This document shows, one piece after another, positions 41,264-49,548 of a stretch of 64,000 nt of DNA. The stretch covers positions 1-64,000 of the forward strand of contig NZ_JBHYFV010000007.1 of assembly GCF_051859345.1 (NCBI RefSeq). Reading direction: 5' to 3'. How positions within the stretch are numbered: position 1 is the stretch's first letter; each line of letters begins with the position of its first letter. Source of the DNA: Marivita sp051859345 (GTDB lineage: Bacteria > Pseudomonadota > Alphaproteobacteria > Rhodobacterales > Rhodobacteraceae). Made by a program: the position numbers and the translations under genes. The notes below the pieces were generated by a model. That model made no database searches and had not been told where the DNA came from. It was given only the letters and a program-made list of their open reading frames with translations.

Positions 41264-42397
41264 ATGACATTGGAACACAACTCTTCCACTCACCCCCTAC
41301 TCCCACCCACCACGGAAGACCAAAGGTTTGACTGGCTTCGTCTCTTGCGCTCTCGTCGGGTCGGGATCAGCACGTTCTATCGGCTCATGGGGGATCACGG
41401 CACCGCTGCGGCCGCGCTGGCAAAGTTGCCGGAGATCGCCATGGCCGCCGGTGTCCAGAGTTACGAAATCTGCCCCGAAGCAGTGATTCACGCCGAATTC
41501 AAGGCGGCGCGTGCCGTTGGTGCAAGGCTGGTCTGCCGCGGTGATGGGATCTATCCGCAAACGCTCATGGACCTTGACGATGCTCCTCCGATGATCTGGG
41601 TGATGGGCAACTCTGACACCCTTGCCAAACCGCAAATCGCCCTTGTCGGTGCGCGCAATGCTTCTTCGCTTGGGGGACGCATGGCGCGCGCCTTGGCCAG
41701 CGAACTGGGCGAGGCGGGGTTTGTCATCACCTCGGGTATGGCGCGCGGCGTCGATACCGCGGCGCATCTGGCAGCGCTCAAGACCGGAACCATCGCGGTT
41801 CTGGGGGGCGGGGTTGATGTGCTCTACCCCGCCGAAAACACCGGGCTGGCCGAGGATATCGTGGCGCAGGGTGGTCTGCGGCTTAGTGAACAGGCGATGG
41901 GACTGCAACCGCAAGCACGCCATTTCCCGGCGCGCAACCGGATCATTTCGGGGTTGAGCCTAGCCGTTGTCGTGATCGAAGCTGCGGCCAAATCGGGCTC
42001 GCTGATCACGGCCCGCACGGCGCTTGATCAGGGAAGAGAGGTGATGGCGGTTCCCGGTCATCCCTTCGATGCCCGTGCCAGCGGCTGCAATATGCTTTTG
42101 CGTGATGGTGCGCGTCTGGTTCGAAACGCGGACGACGTGATCGAAGCCTTGGCGCCCCTGGCACAGCCTGCACCGGAACTGCCGCTTGAGCCCACCCAAG
42201 TGGAGCGGCCATTGGCCGAAATCGCCAAGCTGCACCAGAAAATCCTGGATCGTCTGGGACCGTCCCCCGTGGGTGAAGATCAGTTGATCCGCGACCTGGG
42301 CGCGACCTCGCGCGCCATTTCTCCGGCTCTCACGGATCTGGAACTTGAGGGCAGGATCAGTCGGGAACCGGGGGGTCTGATCGCGCTGCGCGCATGA
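41264..42397 (+). CDS. dprA: DNA processing protein DprA/Smf
   Basis: A 377-residue protein that binds single-stranded DNA and loads RecA during transformation. A helical N-terminal region (FDWLRLLRSRRVGISTFYRL) precedes the Rossmann-like core (ALVGARNASSLGGRMA, SGMARGVDTAAHLAAL, GGGVDVLYPAENTGL). A C-terminal winged helix starts around residue 310 (ILDRLGPSPVGEDQLIRDL). GGAGG lies just before the ATG. Confidence 0.94.
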   Translation: MTLEHNSSTHPLLPPTTEDQRFDWLRLLRSRRVGISTFYRLMGDHGTAAAALAKLPEIAMAAGVQSYEICPEAVIHAEFKAARAVGARLVCRGDGIYPQTLMDLDDAPPMIWVMGNSDTLAKPQIALVGARNASSLGGRMARALASELGEAGFVITSGMARGVDTAAHLAALKTGTIAVLGGGVDVLYPAENTGLAEDIVAQGGLRLSEQAMGLQPQARHFPARNRIISGLSLAVVVIEAAAKSGSLITARTALDQGREVMAVPGHPFDARASGCNMLLRDGARLVRNADDVIEALAPLAQPAPELPLEPTQVERPLAEIAKLHQKILDRLGPSPVGEDQLIRDLGATSRAISPALTDLELEGRISREPGGLIALRA

Positions 42398-42517
42398 GCA
42401 TCAATTCAAGGCCATCCCGGAACTCGCGCGACCTTGTCGTGTTGATGTGTTGAACCCGCAGCGAAAACTGCACGCTGTGATCCATTTCAACACAAGTTCA
42501 ACAAAGGACAACCTCCC

Positions 42518-42661
42518 ATGTTTTCCAAAATCACGCTTGCCCTGTTTGGCCTTTCAATCCTGTCACTTTCCGCTTGTGGCGAAATCACAGGCACCGAAGA
42601 ACAGGCGATGCCACGCGACGAAACCGGCATCATCTCTCCTGATGATAATGAGGGTATCTAG
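42518..42661 (+). CDS. 47-residue small lipoprotein
   Basis: A short gene with AAGGA about 12 bases before the ATG. The product MFSKITLALFGLSILSLSAC is a complete lipoprotein signal peptide ending in the lipobox cysteine. A short acidic tail follows (GEITGTEEQAMPRDE..., ending DDNEGI). No family is recognised; it resembles small entericidin-like or other envelope lipoproteins only in architecture. It stands alone between dprA and topA. Confidence 0.7.
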   Translation: MFSKITLALFGLSILSLSACGEITGTEEQAMPRDETGIISPDDNEGI

Positions 42662-42850
42662 AAAACACTCCAGCCCCGGCACATCGGTCAAAGTCTGATA
42701 AAGTGCCGTTTCAACCTGTCCGGACGATAGGTTTCGGACCGTTTCCCTGTGCGCCGTGCAGTCCCGAAAACCCGGCCCGGTGTCTGGCCGCCGGGCGGGT
42801 TGCGGACGCTTGTGCAATGGTCCTGTGCCGCCGCCCAGGTCCGGCATGAA

Positions 42851-42856
42851 TTGACA
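42851..42856 (+). promoter_or_regulatory. -35 element candidate for topA
   Basis: TTGACA, a perfect -35 hexamer, lies 89 bases before the topA ATG in a 278-base gap with no other gene. The -10 is not clear: ACATGC or CATGCT follow at 17-18 bases. Confidence 0.35.
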
Positions 42857-42939
42857 ATTGGTTCTTGCACACCACATGCTGCCCGGCCATATGCAGCCCA
42901 GCCGTGTCGGTAAATCGCATGTAGAAAGGTGTTCTTTTT

Positions 42940-45555
42940 ATGCCCGTAGTTGTTGTCGAATCCCCGGCAAAAGCCAAAACGATCAACAAATATCTGGGCG
43001 CGAATTACACTGTGCTGGCATCCTACGGGCATGTTCGCGACCTTCCGCCGAAAGACGGATCGGTTGATACAGACAACGATTTCGACATGAAATGGGAAGT
43101 TGGTGCAGACTCACGCAAACATGTCGCAGCGATTGCCGAAGCCCTCAAATCCGATGACGCGCTGATCCTTGCGACGGACCCTGACCGCGAGGGTGAGGCG
43201 ATCTCGTGGCACCTTAAGGAAGCGCTGACCAAGCGTCGGTCGATCAAGGCAAGCACCGACGTCAAGCGTGTCACCTTCAACGCCATCACCAAAGCCGCTG
43301 TGACCGAAGCGATGGCCAATCCGCGCGACATCGACGCGCCGCTGGTCGAGGCGTACCTGGCCCGTCGCGCGCTGGATTACCTCGTCGGCTTCAACCTGTC
43401 TCCGGTGCTGTGGCGCAAATTGCCGGGTGCGCGGTCCGCTGGACGGGTGCAGTCGGTCTGCCTGCGCCTGATCGTCGAACGCGAGATGGAAATCGAGGCG
43501 TTCCGCGCCCGGGAATACTGGTCGGTGAAGGCGCTGCTGTCGACGCCGCGTGGTCAGGAATACGAGGCGCGTCTGACGGTTCTGGCGGGCAAGAAGCTTG
43601 ACCGTTACGACCTTGAGAATGGGACGCAGGCCGAACTGGCGGTGCAGGCGATCACCAGCCGTGATCTGACCGTGCAATCGGTCGAGGCAAAGCCCGCATC
43701 GCGCAACCCGTCGGCCCCCTTCATGACCTCGACGCTTCAGCAGGAGGCGAGCCGCAAGTTCGGCATGGGTGCGCGCCAGACGATGAACGCGGCGCAGCGG
43801 CTCTACGAGGCGGGGCACATCACCTACATGCGGACCGATGGCATCGACATGGCCCCCGAAGCTGTGCAGGAGGCGCGCGGCGCGATCAAGGATCGCTACG
43901 GCGCGGAATATGTCCCGTCCAACCCGCGCATTTATAAAAACAAGGCCAAGAACGCGCAGGAAGCGCATGAATGTATCCGTCCGACGGACATGTCGCGCGA
44001 TGCGCAGTCGCTCAAGCTGTCGGAATCGGACCAGCGCAAGCTGTATGATCTGATCTGGAAACGCACGCTGGCCTGCCAGATGGAATCGGCGCGTCTTGAA
44101 CGCACCACGGTCGATGTGGGCAGCGCCGATGGTCAGGTTGTTCTGCGCGCCAATGGTCAGGTTGTGCTGTTCGACGGGTTTCTGCGCGTCTACGAAGAAG
44201 GCCGCGACGATGCCGTGGTCGATGATGACGACAAGCGTCTGCCGCAAATCTCCGAAGGCGAGAAGGCCGATAAAAAGTCGATCACACCCGACCAGCACTT
44301 TACCCAGCCGCCGCCGCGCTACACCGAGGCGACATTGGTCAAGCGGATGGAAGAACTGGGCATTGGCCGCCCGTCGACCTATGCCAGCATCATCACCACG
44401 ATCCAGGACCGCGAATATGTCCGCAAGGAACAGAACCGCCTGATCCCCGAAGACAAGGGCCGGATCGTCACCATATTCCTGCTGAATTTCTTCAAACGCT
44501 ATGTGGAATACGATTTCACCGCCGCGCTTGAGGATGAGCTTGACCATGTCAGCGCAGGTGAGGGGGACTACAAGGAACTGCTCAAGCGGTTCTGGCGGGA
44601 TTTCTCGGTTGCCATTGCCGAAACGTCCGATCTGCGCATCACCGAGGTGCTGGATGTGCTGGACGATGCGCTGGCCCCGCAGCTTTATCCGCCGCGCGAA
44701 GATGGCAGTGATCCGCGGATCTGCCCCAAGTGCGGTCAGGGCAACTTGCACCTGAAGACCTCTCGGACCGGCGGTTTTGTCGGCTGTGGCAATTATCCGG
44801 AATGCACCTACACCCGGCCCATTGCCGGAGAAGGCGCAGAGGGCGATGAGCGTGTTCTGGGCGAGGATCAGGGCGCGGAAATCTGGCTGAAGACCGGCCG
44901 CTTTGGCCCCTATGTCCAGCGCGGCGAGGCGACGCCCGAAAACAAGAAACCCCCGCGCGCCAGTCTGCCAAAAGCCAAGGGCGATTACCTGCCCGGCTGG
45001 TCCCCGGACGATGTGACGCTGGAAAAGGCCGTGACCCTACTGACCCTGCCGCGCCCTGTCGGGATGCACCCCGATGGCGGAGAGGTGAAGTCGAATCTTG
45101 GGCGCTTTGGCCCCTACATCATGCATCAGCTGCCCGATGAGGCGAAGCCGGTCTACGTCAACCTGAAGGAATTCCAGGAGGTGTTCGAGATCGGGATGAA
45201 CCGCGCCGTTGAACTTTTGGCCGAAAAACGCGCCAATCCGGGACGCGGGCGGGGTGCTGCGGCCAAGCCATTGAAAGAGATCGGTGAACATCCCCAGGAT
45301 GGTGGCATGATTGCCGTCATGGAAGGCCGGTATGGTCCCTATGTGAAATGGGATAAGGTCAACGCGACGCTGCCCAAGGATGTGGAACCGGACAATGTCA
45401 CGATGGACATGGCCGTTGCCCTGATTGCCGAGAAATCGGCGAAAAAGGGGACCAAGAAGAAGGCTCCCGCCAAGAAGTCCGCACCAAAGAAGGCCGCTGC
45501 CAAGAAGACGGCGGCCAAGAAACCTGCTGCCAAGAAGAAACCCGCAGCGAAATAG
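42940..45555 (+). CDS. topA: DNA topoisomerase I
   Basis: An 871-residue type IA topoisomerase that relaxes negative supercoils. The TOPRIM domain begins VVVVESPAKAKTINKYL, with the metal site ATDPDREGEAISWHL. The catalytic tyrosine is in HITYMRTDGIDM (about residue 295). ATLVKRMEELGIGRPSTYAS is conserved. A four-cysteine zinc ribbon (ICPKCGQGNLHL ... GCGNYPECTY) lies near residue 590, followed by C-terminal repeats. The last 45 residues are a Lys/Ala/Pro-rich, histone-like tail. Confidence 0.96.
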   Translation: MPVVVVESPAKAKTINKYLGANYTVLASYGHVRDLPPKDGSVDTDNDFDMKWEVGADSRKHVAAIAEALKSDDALILATDPDREGEAISWHLKEALTKRRSIKASTDVKRVTFNAITKAAVTEAMANPRDIDAPLVEAYLARRALDYLVGFNLSPVLWRKLPGARSAGRVQSVCLRLIVEREMEIEAFRAREYWSVKALLSTPRGQEYEARLTVLAGKKLDRYDLENGTQAELAVQAITSRDLTVQSVEAKPASRNPSAPFMTSTLQQEASRKFGMGARQTMNAAQRLYEAGHITYMRTDGIDMAPEAVQEARGAIKDRYGAEYVPSNPRIYKNKAKNAQEAHECIRPTDMSRDAQSLKLSESDQRKLYDLIWKRTLACQMESARLERTTVDVGSADGQVVLRANGQVVLFDGFLRVYEEGRDDAVVDDDDKRLPQISEGEKADKKSITPDQHFTQPPPRYTEATLVKRMEELGIGRPSTYASIITTIQDREYVRKEQNRLIPEDKGRIVTIFLLNFFKRYVEYDFTAALEDELDHVSAGEGDYKELLKRFWRDFSVAIAETSDLRITEVLDVLDDALAPQLYPPREDGSDPRICPKCGQGNLHLKTSRTGGFVGCGNYPECTYTRPIAGEGAEGDERVLGEDQGAEIWLKTGRFGPYVQRGEATPENKKPPRASLPKAKGDYLPGWSPDDVTLEKAVTLLTLPRPVGMHPDGGEVKSNLGRFGPYIMHQLPDEAKPVYVNLKEFQEVFEIGMNRAVELLAEKRANPGRGRGAAAKPLKEIGEHPQDGGMIAVMEGRYGPYVKWDKVNATLPKDVEPDNVTMDMAVALIAEKSAKKGTKKKAPAKKSAPKKAAAKKTAAKKPAAKKKPAAK

Positions 45556-45669
45556 CGGCGGGTCTTGGCGGTCGGCCCCAACACAACGGTTGAAATTATT
45601 GTGATTGGCCAAGCGGATAGCCTGTAGGCAGGTTGCACGAAAAACAACAGACATCGTGCAGGAGTTTCC

Positions 45670-46230
45670 ATGACCACCACAATCCTTTCCCGCCGCGCCC
45701 TGATCGGGGCCGCTGCGGCCACATTCGCCATGCCGAGCCTTATCCGTGCGCAGGAGGCCGAGGGGTTCAACCGACGCAATATTTCGTCCTTTGCGCAACA
45801 GGACTGGCGCGACCACTTCGAAAACCTCGGAACGGGGGCGATTGTCTGTGACACGGTTTCCCGTGCGCTGCATTTCTGGAGCGCGGATGACGAGGATTAC
45901 CGCGTTTTCCCCACGTCTGTTCCCAAGACCGATGACCTGACGCGCCGTGGCTACACCCGGATCGTCCGCAAGAAGGAAGGTCCGTCCTGGACGCCGACCG
46001 CGTCGCAGATGGAGCGTTTTCCGGAGTGGCGGCCGATGGGGCCGGGGCCGGACAATCCGCTTGGAACCCATGCGCTTTATTTTGATTGGCCAGCCTACCT
46101 CATTCATGGGACGCATGACACACGCAAGATCGGGCGAAGATCGTCCGATGGCTGCATCGGTCTTTTCAATGAAACGGTTGAAGAGCTCTATGCGCTGGTG
46201 CCTGTCGGAACCCAGGTCCGTCTGATCTGA
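45670..46230 (+). CDS. L,D-transpeptidase (ErfK/YkuD family)
   Basis: A 186-residue exported protein. An N-terminal SRRALIGAAAATF suggests a Tat-type signal, with cleavage near IRAQE. The YkuD catalytic motif is HGTHDTRKIGRRSSDGCIGL, with the active-site histidine and cysteine near residues 142 and 160. Such enzymes cross-link peptidoglycan or attach lipoproteins to it. Stands alone between topA and scoA. Confidence 0.9.
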   Translation: MTTTILSRRALIGAAAATFAMPSLIRAQEAEGFNRRNISSFAQQDWRDHFENLGTGAIVCDTVSRALHFWSADDEDYRVFPTSVPKTDDLTRRGYTRIVRKKEGPSWTPTASQMERFPEWRPMGPGPDNPLGTHALYFDWPAYLIHGTHDTRKIGRRSSDGCIGLFNETVEELYALVPVGTQVRLI

Positions 46231-46267
46231 ACCCGTGTTTCGCCTCGAGGCGTCAGCTTGTGGAAAC

Positions 46268-46316
46268 GGGACAACCCTGTTGATGATGTTCAGAGTTGTC
46301 CCATTGCAGGACAACC
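46268..46316. promoter_or_regulatory. GGACAAC repeat array upstream of scoA
   Basis: GGGACAACC (46268-46276), its inverted copy GTTGTCCC (46295-46302) and a direct copy GGACAACC (46309-46316) lie just upstream of a TTGACT -35-like hexamer (46327-46332). The ATG of scoA is at 46387. The layout is that of a regulator-binding array. Confidence 0.5.
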
Positions 46317-46386
46317 GTTCGTGCCGTTGACTTAGCTGAAACGACACGCCAAAACGGCATGGCGTTGAACAGCAGGGGAGATCGCA

Positions 46387-47091
46387 ATGAAGAAGGTCTA
46401 TGGATCAGCAGCCGAAGCGCTTGACGGTGTTTTGTCCGATGGAATGCTGATCGCAGCGGGCGGTTTCGGCCTTAGCGGAATTCCCGAATTGCTGCTTGCC
46501 GCCATTCGCGACAGCGGTGTGAAGGATCTGACCTTCGCTTCGAACAACGCGGGTGTGGACGATTTCGGCATCGGCATTCTGTTGCAGACCCGCCAGGTCA
46601 AGAAGATGATCAGCTCGTATGTCGGTGAAAACGCAGAATTCATGCGCCAATACCTGTCCGGCGAACTCGAGTTGGAATTCAACCCGCAAGGCACGCTTGC
46701 CGAACGCATGCGGGCCGGCGGTGCGGGCATCGCAGGTTTTTACACCAAGACGGGTGTGGGCACGGTGATTGCCGAAGGCAAGGATCACAAGGATTTCAAC
46801 GGCGAAACCTATGTCATGGAAGAGGGCATCTTTGCCGACCTCTCCATCGTCAAGGCGTGGAAAGCCGACACAACCGGGAACGCGATTTTCCGCAAGACCG
46901 CGCGCAACTTCAATCCGCCGGCGGCGATGTGCGGCAAGGTCTGCATCATGGAAGTCGAGGAAATCGTCGAACCCGGCGAACTTGACCCCGATCACATCCA
47001 CCTGCCGGGAATCTATGTCACGCGGCTCATTCAGGGCGCACATGAAAAGCGCATCGAACAGCGCACGACCCGTCCGAGACCTGCTGCCTGA
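46387..47091 (+). CDS. scoA: 3-oxoacid CoA-transferase subunit A
   Basis: A 234-residue subunit of succinyl-CoA:3-ketoacid-CoA transferase, which activates acetoacetate with succinyl-CoA for use as carbon source. GGFGLSGIPELLLAAI is the CoA-transferase signature, and FYTKTGVGTVIAEGKDHKDF and EEIVEPGELDPDHIHLPGIY are further family segments. GGGGAG precedes the ATG. Its partner subunit scoB is not adjacent: a LOV sensor gene lies between them. Confidence 0.94.
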   Translation: MKKVYGSAAEALDGVLSDGMLIAAGGFGLSGIPELLLAAIRDSGVKDLTFASNNAGVDDFGIGILLQTRQVKKMISSYVGENAEFMRQYLSGELELEFNPQGTLAERMRAGGAGIAGFYTKTGVGTVIAEGKDHKDFNGETYVMEEGIFADLSIVKAWKADTTGNAIFRKTARNFNPPAAMCGKVCIMEVEEIVEPGELDPDHIHLPGIYVTRLIQGAHEKRIEQRTTRPRPAA

Positions 47092-47114
47092 TCCAAAGCG
47101 AAACGTAGGCGCCT

Positions 47115-48185
47115 GTGGAACAATACGCTGAAAAGCCCAAGCTTGCATCAGTGCTTGACGACAGTCAGGCACTGGTCGGCTTTTCCCGGCTCAGCGTCGC
47201 AATCGTGATCACCAACCCCAACACCGAAGGCAATCCGATCGTCTATATCAACGATGCGTTCGAACGCACCACCGGTTACCAGCGATCAACCGTGATCGGG
47301 CGGAATTGCCGGTTTCTGCAAGGCGCGGCAACGGATCCGGAAAGCGTTGACAGAATGCGCCATGCCATCGAGGCCGGTGAAGAAGTGAGCGTTGATGTCG
47401 TGAATTACCGCGCCACCGGTGAGGCCTTCACGAACCGTCTGCTGATCGCGCCGATTCTGGACGGACAGGGCAAGCCGATGTATTTTCTGGGCGTGCAGAA
47501 GGAACTGCGCGACGACGAGAAAGACAAATCCATCGAGACCACGCGCCAGCATCTTGATACGGTCTGTTCCCGCGTCAATCAGGATCTCGGGCTGATCGTC
47601 AGCTCTTTGGTGAAACGCGGCAATGCGGATCTTGCGGCGACAAAAACGACCGGGAAATTGCAGCTTCGGATGCTTGACGTGTTGCCACGCAGGCTTGAAT
47701 GCCTGCAATTCGTCTACGAGGAAATGAAGCTGGCCGATGCGCAATGGGATCGTGACGGCATTGACCTTGGGTCTCTGCTGTCGCGGATTTCGCACACGAT
47801 CGCCCACAACGAAGGCCGCCCCGGCGTGCGCTTTGTGTCCCTTGTCGAACCGCTCGAGGTCAATCTCGAGACCGCGATCCGGGTGTCTCTGGTGATGTTC
47901 GAACTGGTTTCGAACGCGTTTCAGCACGGGTTTGACGGATTGGATCAGGGCTATCTTGAACTGCGCGTCAACAGGCTTGCGGCAGGTGGCATGCGGATGA
48001 CCATTGCGGATGACGGCGTGGGCATTCCGGCCAAGATTGCGTTTCCGTCCTCGGAGTCGGTTGGGGGGCAACTGGTCTCCTCGCTGCTTCAGGGGCTGGA
48101 TGCGACGCTCAATGTTGCACGCGGTGCGGCGGGGACGGTCATCATGATCGACGTCCCGGTGGGATTCACCGATTCCAGGAAATAA
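47115..48185 (+). CDS. LOV-domain protein with HWE/HisKA_2-like kinase region
   Basis: A 356-residue soluble blue-light sensor candidate. The LOV core (about 22-130) has the flavin-binding motif GRNCRFLQG with adduct cysteine C65, plus INDAFERTTGY and the final FLGVQKEL. The kinase-like half has the helical dimerisation region (about 140-215), where the H-box alignment reads SRVNQDLGLI with serine (S152) instead of the phospho-acceptor histidine. The ATPase domain keeps the N-box FELVSNAFQHGF and G1-box IADDGVGIP. Start is GTG at 47115. It sits between scoA and scoB. It may signal without His phosphorylation, or use another residue such as H146. Confidence 0.85.
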   Translation: MEQYAEKPKLASVLDDSQALVGFSRLSVAIVITNPNTEGNPIVYINDAFERTTGYQRSTVIGRNCRFLQGAATDPESVDRMRHAIEAGEEVSVDVVNYRATGEAFTNRLLIAPILDGQGKPMYFLGVQKELRDDEKDKSIETTRQHLDTVCSRVNQDLGLIVSSLVKRGNADLAATKTTGKLQLRMLDVLPRRLECLQFVYEEMKLADAQWDRDGIDLGSLLSRISHTIAHNEGRPGVRFVSLVEPLEVNLETAIRVSLVMFELVSNAFQHGFDGLDQGYLELRVNRLAAGGMRMTIADDGVGIPAKIAFPSSESVGGQLVSSLLQGLDATLNVARGAAGTVIMIDVPVGFTDSRK

Positions 48186-48229
48186 TGCCGCATGACGCGG
48201 CTCTGACGACAAACGAGGGGAAGACAACT

Positions 48230-48856
48230 ATGGCATGGGACCGCAACCAGATGGCCGCACGCGCGGCACAGGAGCTTAAGGATGGCATGTATGTCAACCT
48301 CGGGATCGGCATCCCGACGCTGGTCTCGAACTACATCCCCGATGGGGTGACCGTGACCCTGCAATCCGAAAACGGCATGTTGGGCATGGGGCCGTTCCCA
48401 TACGAGGGTGAAGAGGATCCCGACCTGATCAACGCGGGCAAGCAGACCATCACCGAACTGCCGCACACCAGCTATTTCGACAGCGCCACATCTTTCGGCA
48501 TGATCCGGGGCGGCAAGATCGCCATGGCCATCCTTGGGGCGATGGAAGTGGACGAAAAGGGCGATCTGGCGAACTGGATGATCCCCGGCAAGCTGGTCAA
48601 GGGCATGGGTGGCGCGATGGATCTTGTCGCCGGTGTTGGCCGCGTGGTCGTGGTGATGGATCACACCAACAAGCACGGCGACAGCAAGCTGCTGAAGGAA
48701 TGCACCCTGCCGCTGACCGGCGCGGGCGTCGTCGATCGGATCATCACCAATCTGGGTGTTCTGGACGTGGTTGACGGCGGGTTGAAGATTGTGGAAACCG
48801 CCGATGGTGTGACCGAGGATGAAATCAAGGCGGCCACCGAGGCGACCATCGTCTGA
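48230..48856 (+). CDS. scoB: 3-oxoacid CoA-transferase subunit B
   Basis: A 208-residue catalytic subunit of succinyl-CoA:3-ketoacid-CoA transferase. The active-site glutamate lies in QSENGMLGMGPFP near residue 47, and the mid-region GGAMDLVAGVGRVVVVMDHTN is typical. I start at 48230 (MAWDRNQMAAR) behind GAGGGGAAG, matching the family N-terminus. An ATG at 48185 that overlaps the stop of the LOV gene and follows AGGAA is a real alternative and would couple the two genes. Confidence 0.94.
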   Translation: MAWDRNQMAARAAQELKDGMYVNLGIGIPTLVSNYIPDGVTVTLQSENGMLGMGPFPYEGEEDPDLINAGKQTITELPHTSYFDSATSFGMIRGGKIAMAILGAMEVDEKGDLANWMIPGKLVKGMGGAMDLVAGVGRVVVVMDHTNKHGDSKLLKECTLPLTGAGVVDRIITNLGVLDVVDGGLKIVETADGVTEDEIKAATEATIV

Positions 48857-48865
48857 GGCGGCGGA

Positions 48866-48910
48866 CGAATTTTCGAAAATTCGGATGCAATTCTTCGAAG
48901 AATTGCATCC
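48866..48910. terminator. two adjacent perfect palindromes between convergent scoB and apt
   Basis: An 18-bp perfect palindrome (48866-48883, centre TTTTCGAAAA) is followed without gap by a 28-bp perfect palindrome (48883-48910, centre TTCTTCGAAGAA), starting 10 bases after the scoB stop. They are well placed as a bidirectional terminator. Confidence 0.7.
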
Positions 48911-48948
48911 CCTTCCCAAACGAAATGCGGGATGGCCGAACGATCACC

Positions 48949-48998
48949 TTGGGGGTTTCACCCCCAAACCCCCAGCATATTTTCAAAAAGAAGAAGCT
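48949..48998. repeat. G-run hairpin plus AGAAGAAG tail, REP-like
   Basis: TTGGGGGT and ACCCCCAA (48949-48967) form an 8-bp hairpin with a TTC loop, followed by a further C-run and an A-rich end with AAGAAGAAG before the apt stop. From memory, similar C-run/AGAAGAAG elements recur between genes in this family; I cannot confirm that here. Confidence 0.4.
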
Positions 48999-49541
48999 CT
49001 AGAGCCCCTCGAAAGCGCAGAGCGCGTGGACATCCATGCCCATCGCCTCGAGTTTCTTGCGTCCTCCCAGTTCTGGCAGGTCGATGATGAAGGCACAGCC
49101 GATCACCTCTCCACCCAGCCGTTCGATCAGTTTCAGCCCGGCTTCCGCCGTGCCGCCGGTGGCCAGCAAATCGTCCACCAGCAGGATCTTCTCGCCCGGC
49201 TGAATGGCGTCGTCGTGGATTTCGACCACCGCCTCGCCATATTCCAGCGCGTAGTCTTCCGAGATCACCGCGCCGGGAAGCTTGCCCTTCTTGCGCACCG
49301 GAACAAAGCCGACCGACAGCTGATGCGCAATTGCGCCGCCCAGGATGAAACCGCGCGCCTCGAGGCCGACCACCTTGTCGAAACGGACCCCGGCATAGGG
49401 GTGCAACAATTGGTCAATCGCCATGCGAAACCCGCGCGCATCGGCAAAGAGCGTGGTCACGTCGCGAAACATGATCCCCTCATGTGGGAAGTCGACGATG
49501 GTGCGGATGTAGTCTTTGACGGTCTTGGTGCTTTTGGTCAT
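48999..49541 (-). CDS. apt: adenine phosphoribosyltransferase
   Basis: A 180-residue salvage enzyme making AMP from adenine and PRPP. The PRPP-binding motif is KILLVDDLLATGGTAEAG, and the N-terminal IVDFPHEGIMFRDVTTLF is the family's start. It lies two genes downstream of mtnP on the same strand, which fits recycling of adenine released from methylthioadenosine. Confidence 0.96.
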   Translation of the reverse strand: MTKSTKTVKDYIRTIVDFPHEGIMFRDVTTLFADARGFRMAIDQLLHPYAGVRFDKVVGLEARGFILGGAIAHQLSVGFVPVRKKGKLPGAVISEDYALEYGEAVVEIHDDAIQPGEKILLVDDLLATGGTAEAGLKLIERLGGEVIGCAFIIDLPELGGRKKLEAMGMDVHALCAFEGL

Positions 49542-49548
49542 GTCAGTC

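Noticed and set aside
43111..44751. 546-codon open frame antisense to topA
   Set aside because: Composition shadow of topA, rich in H, R and Q with no family features.
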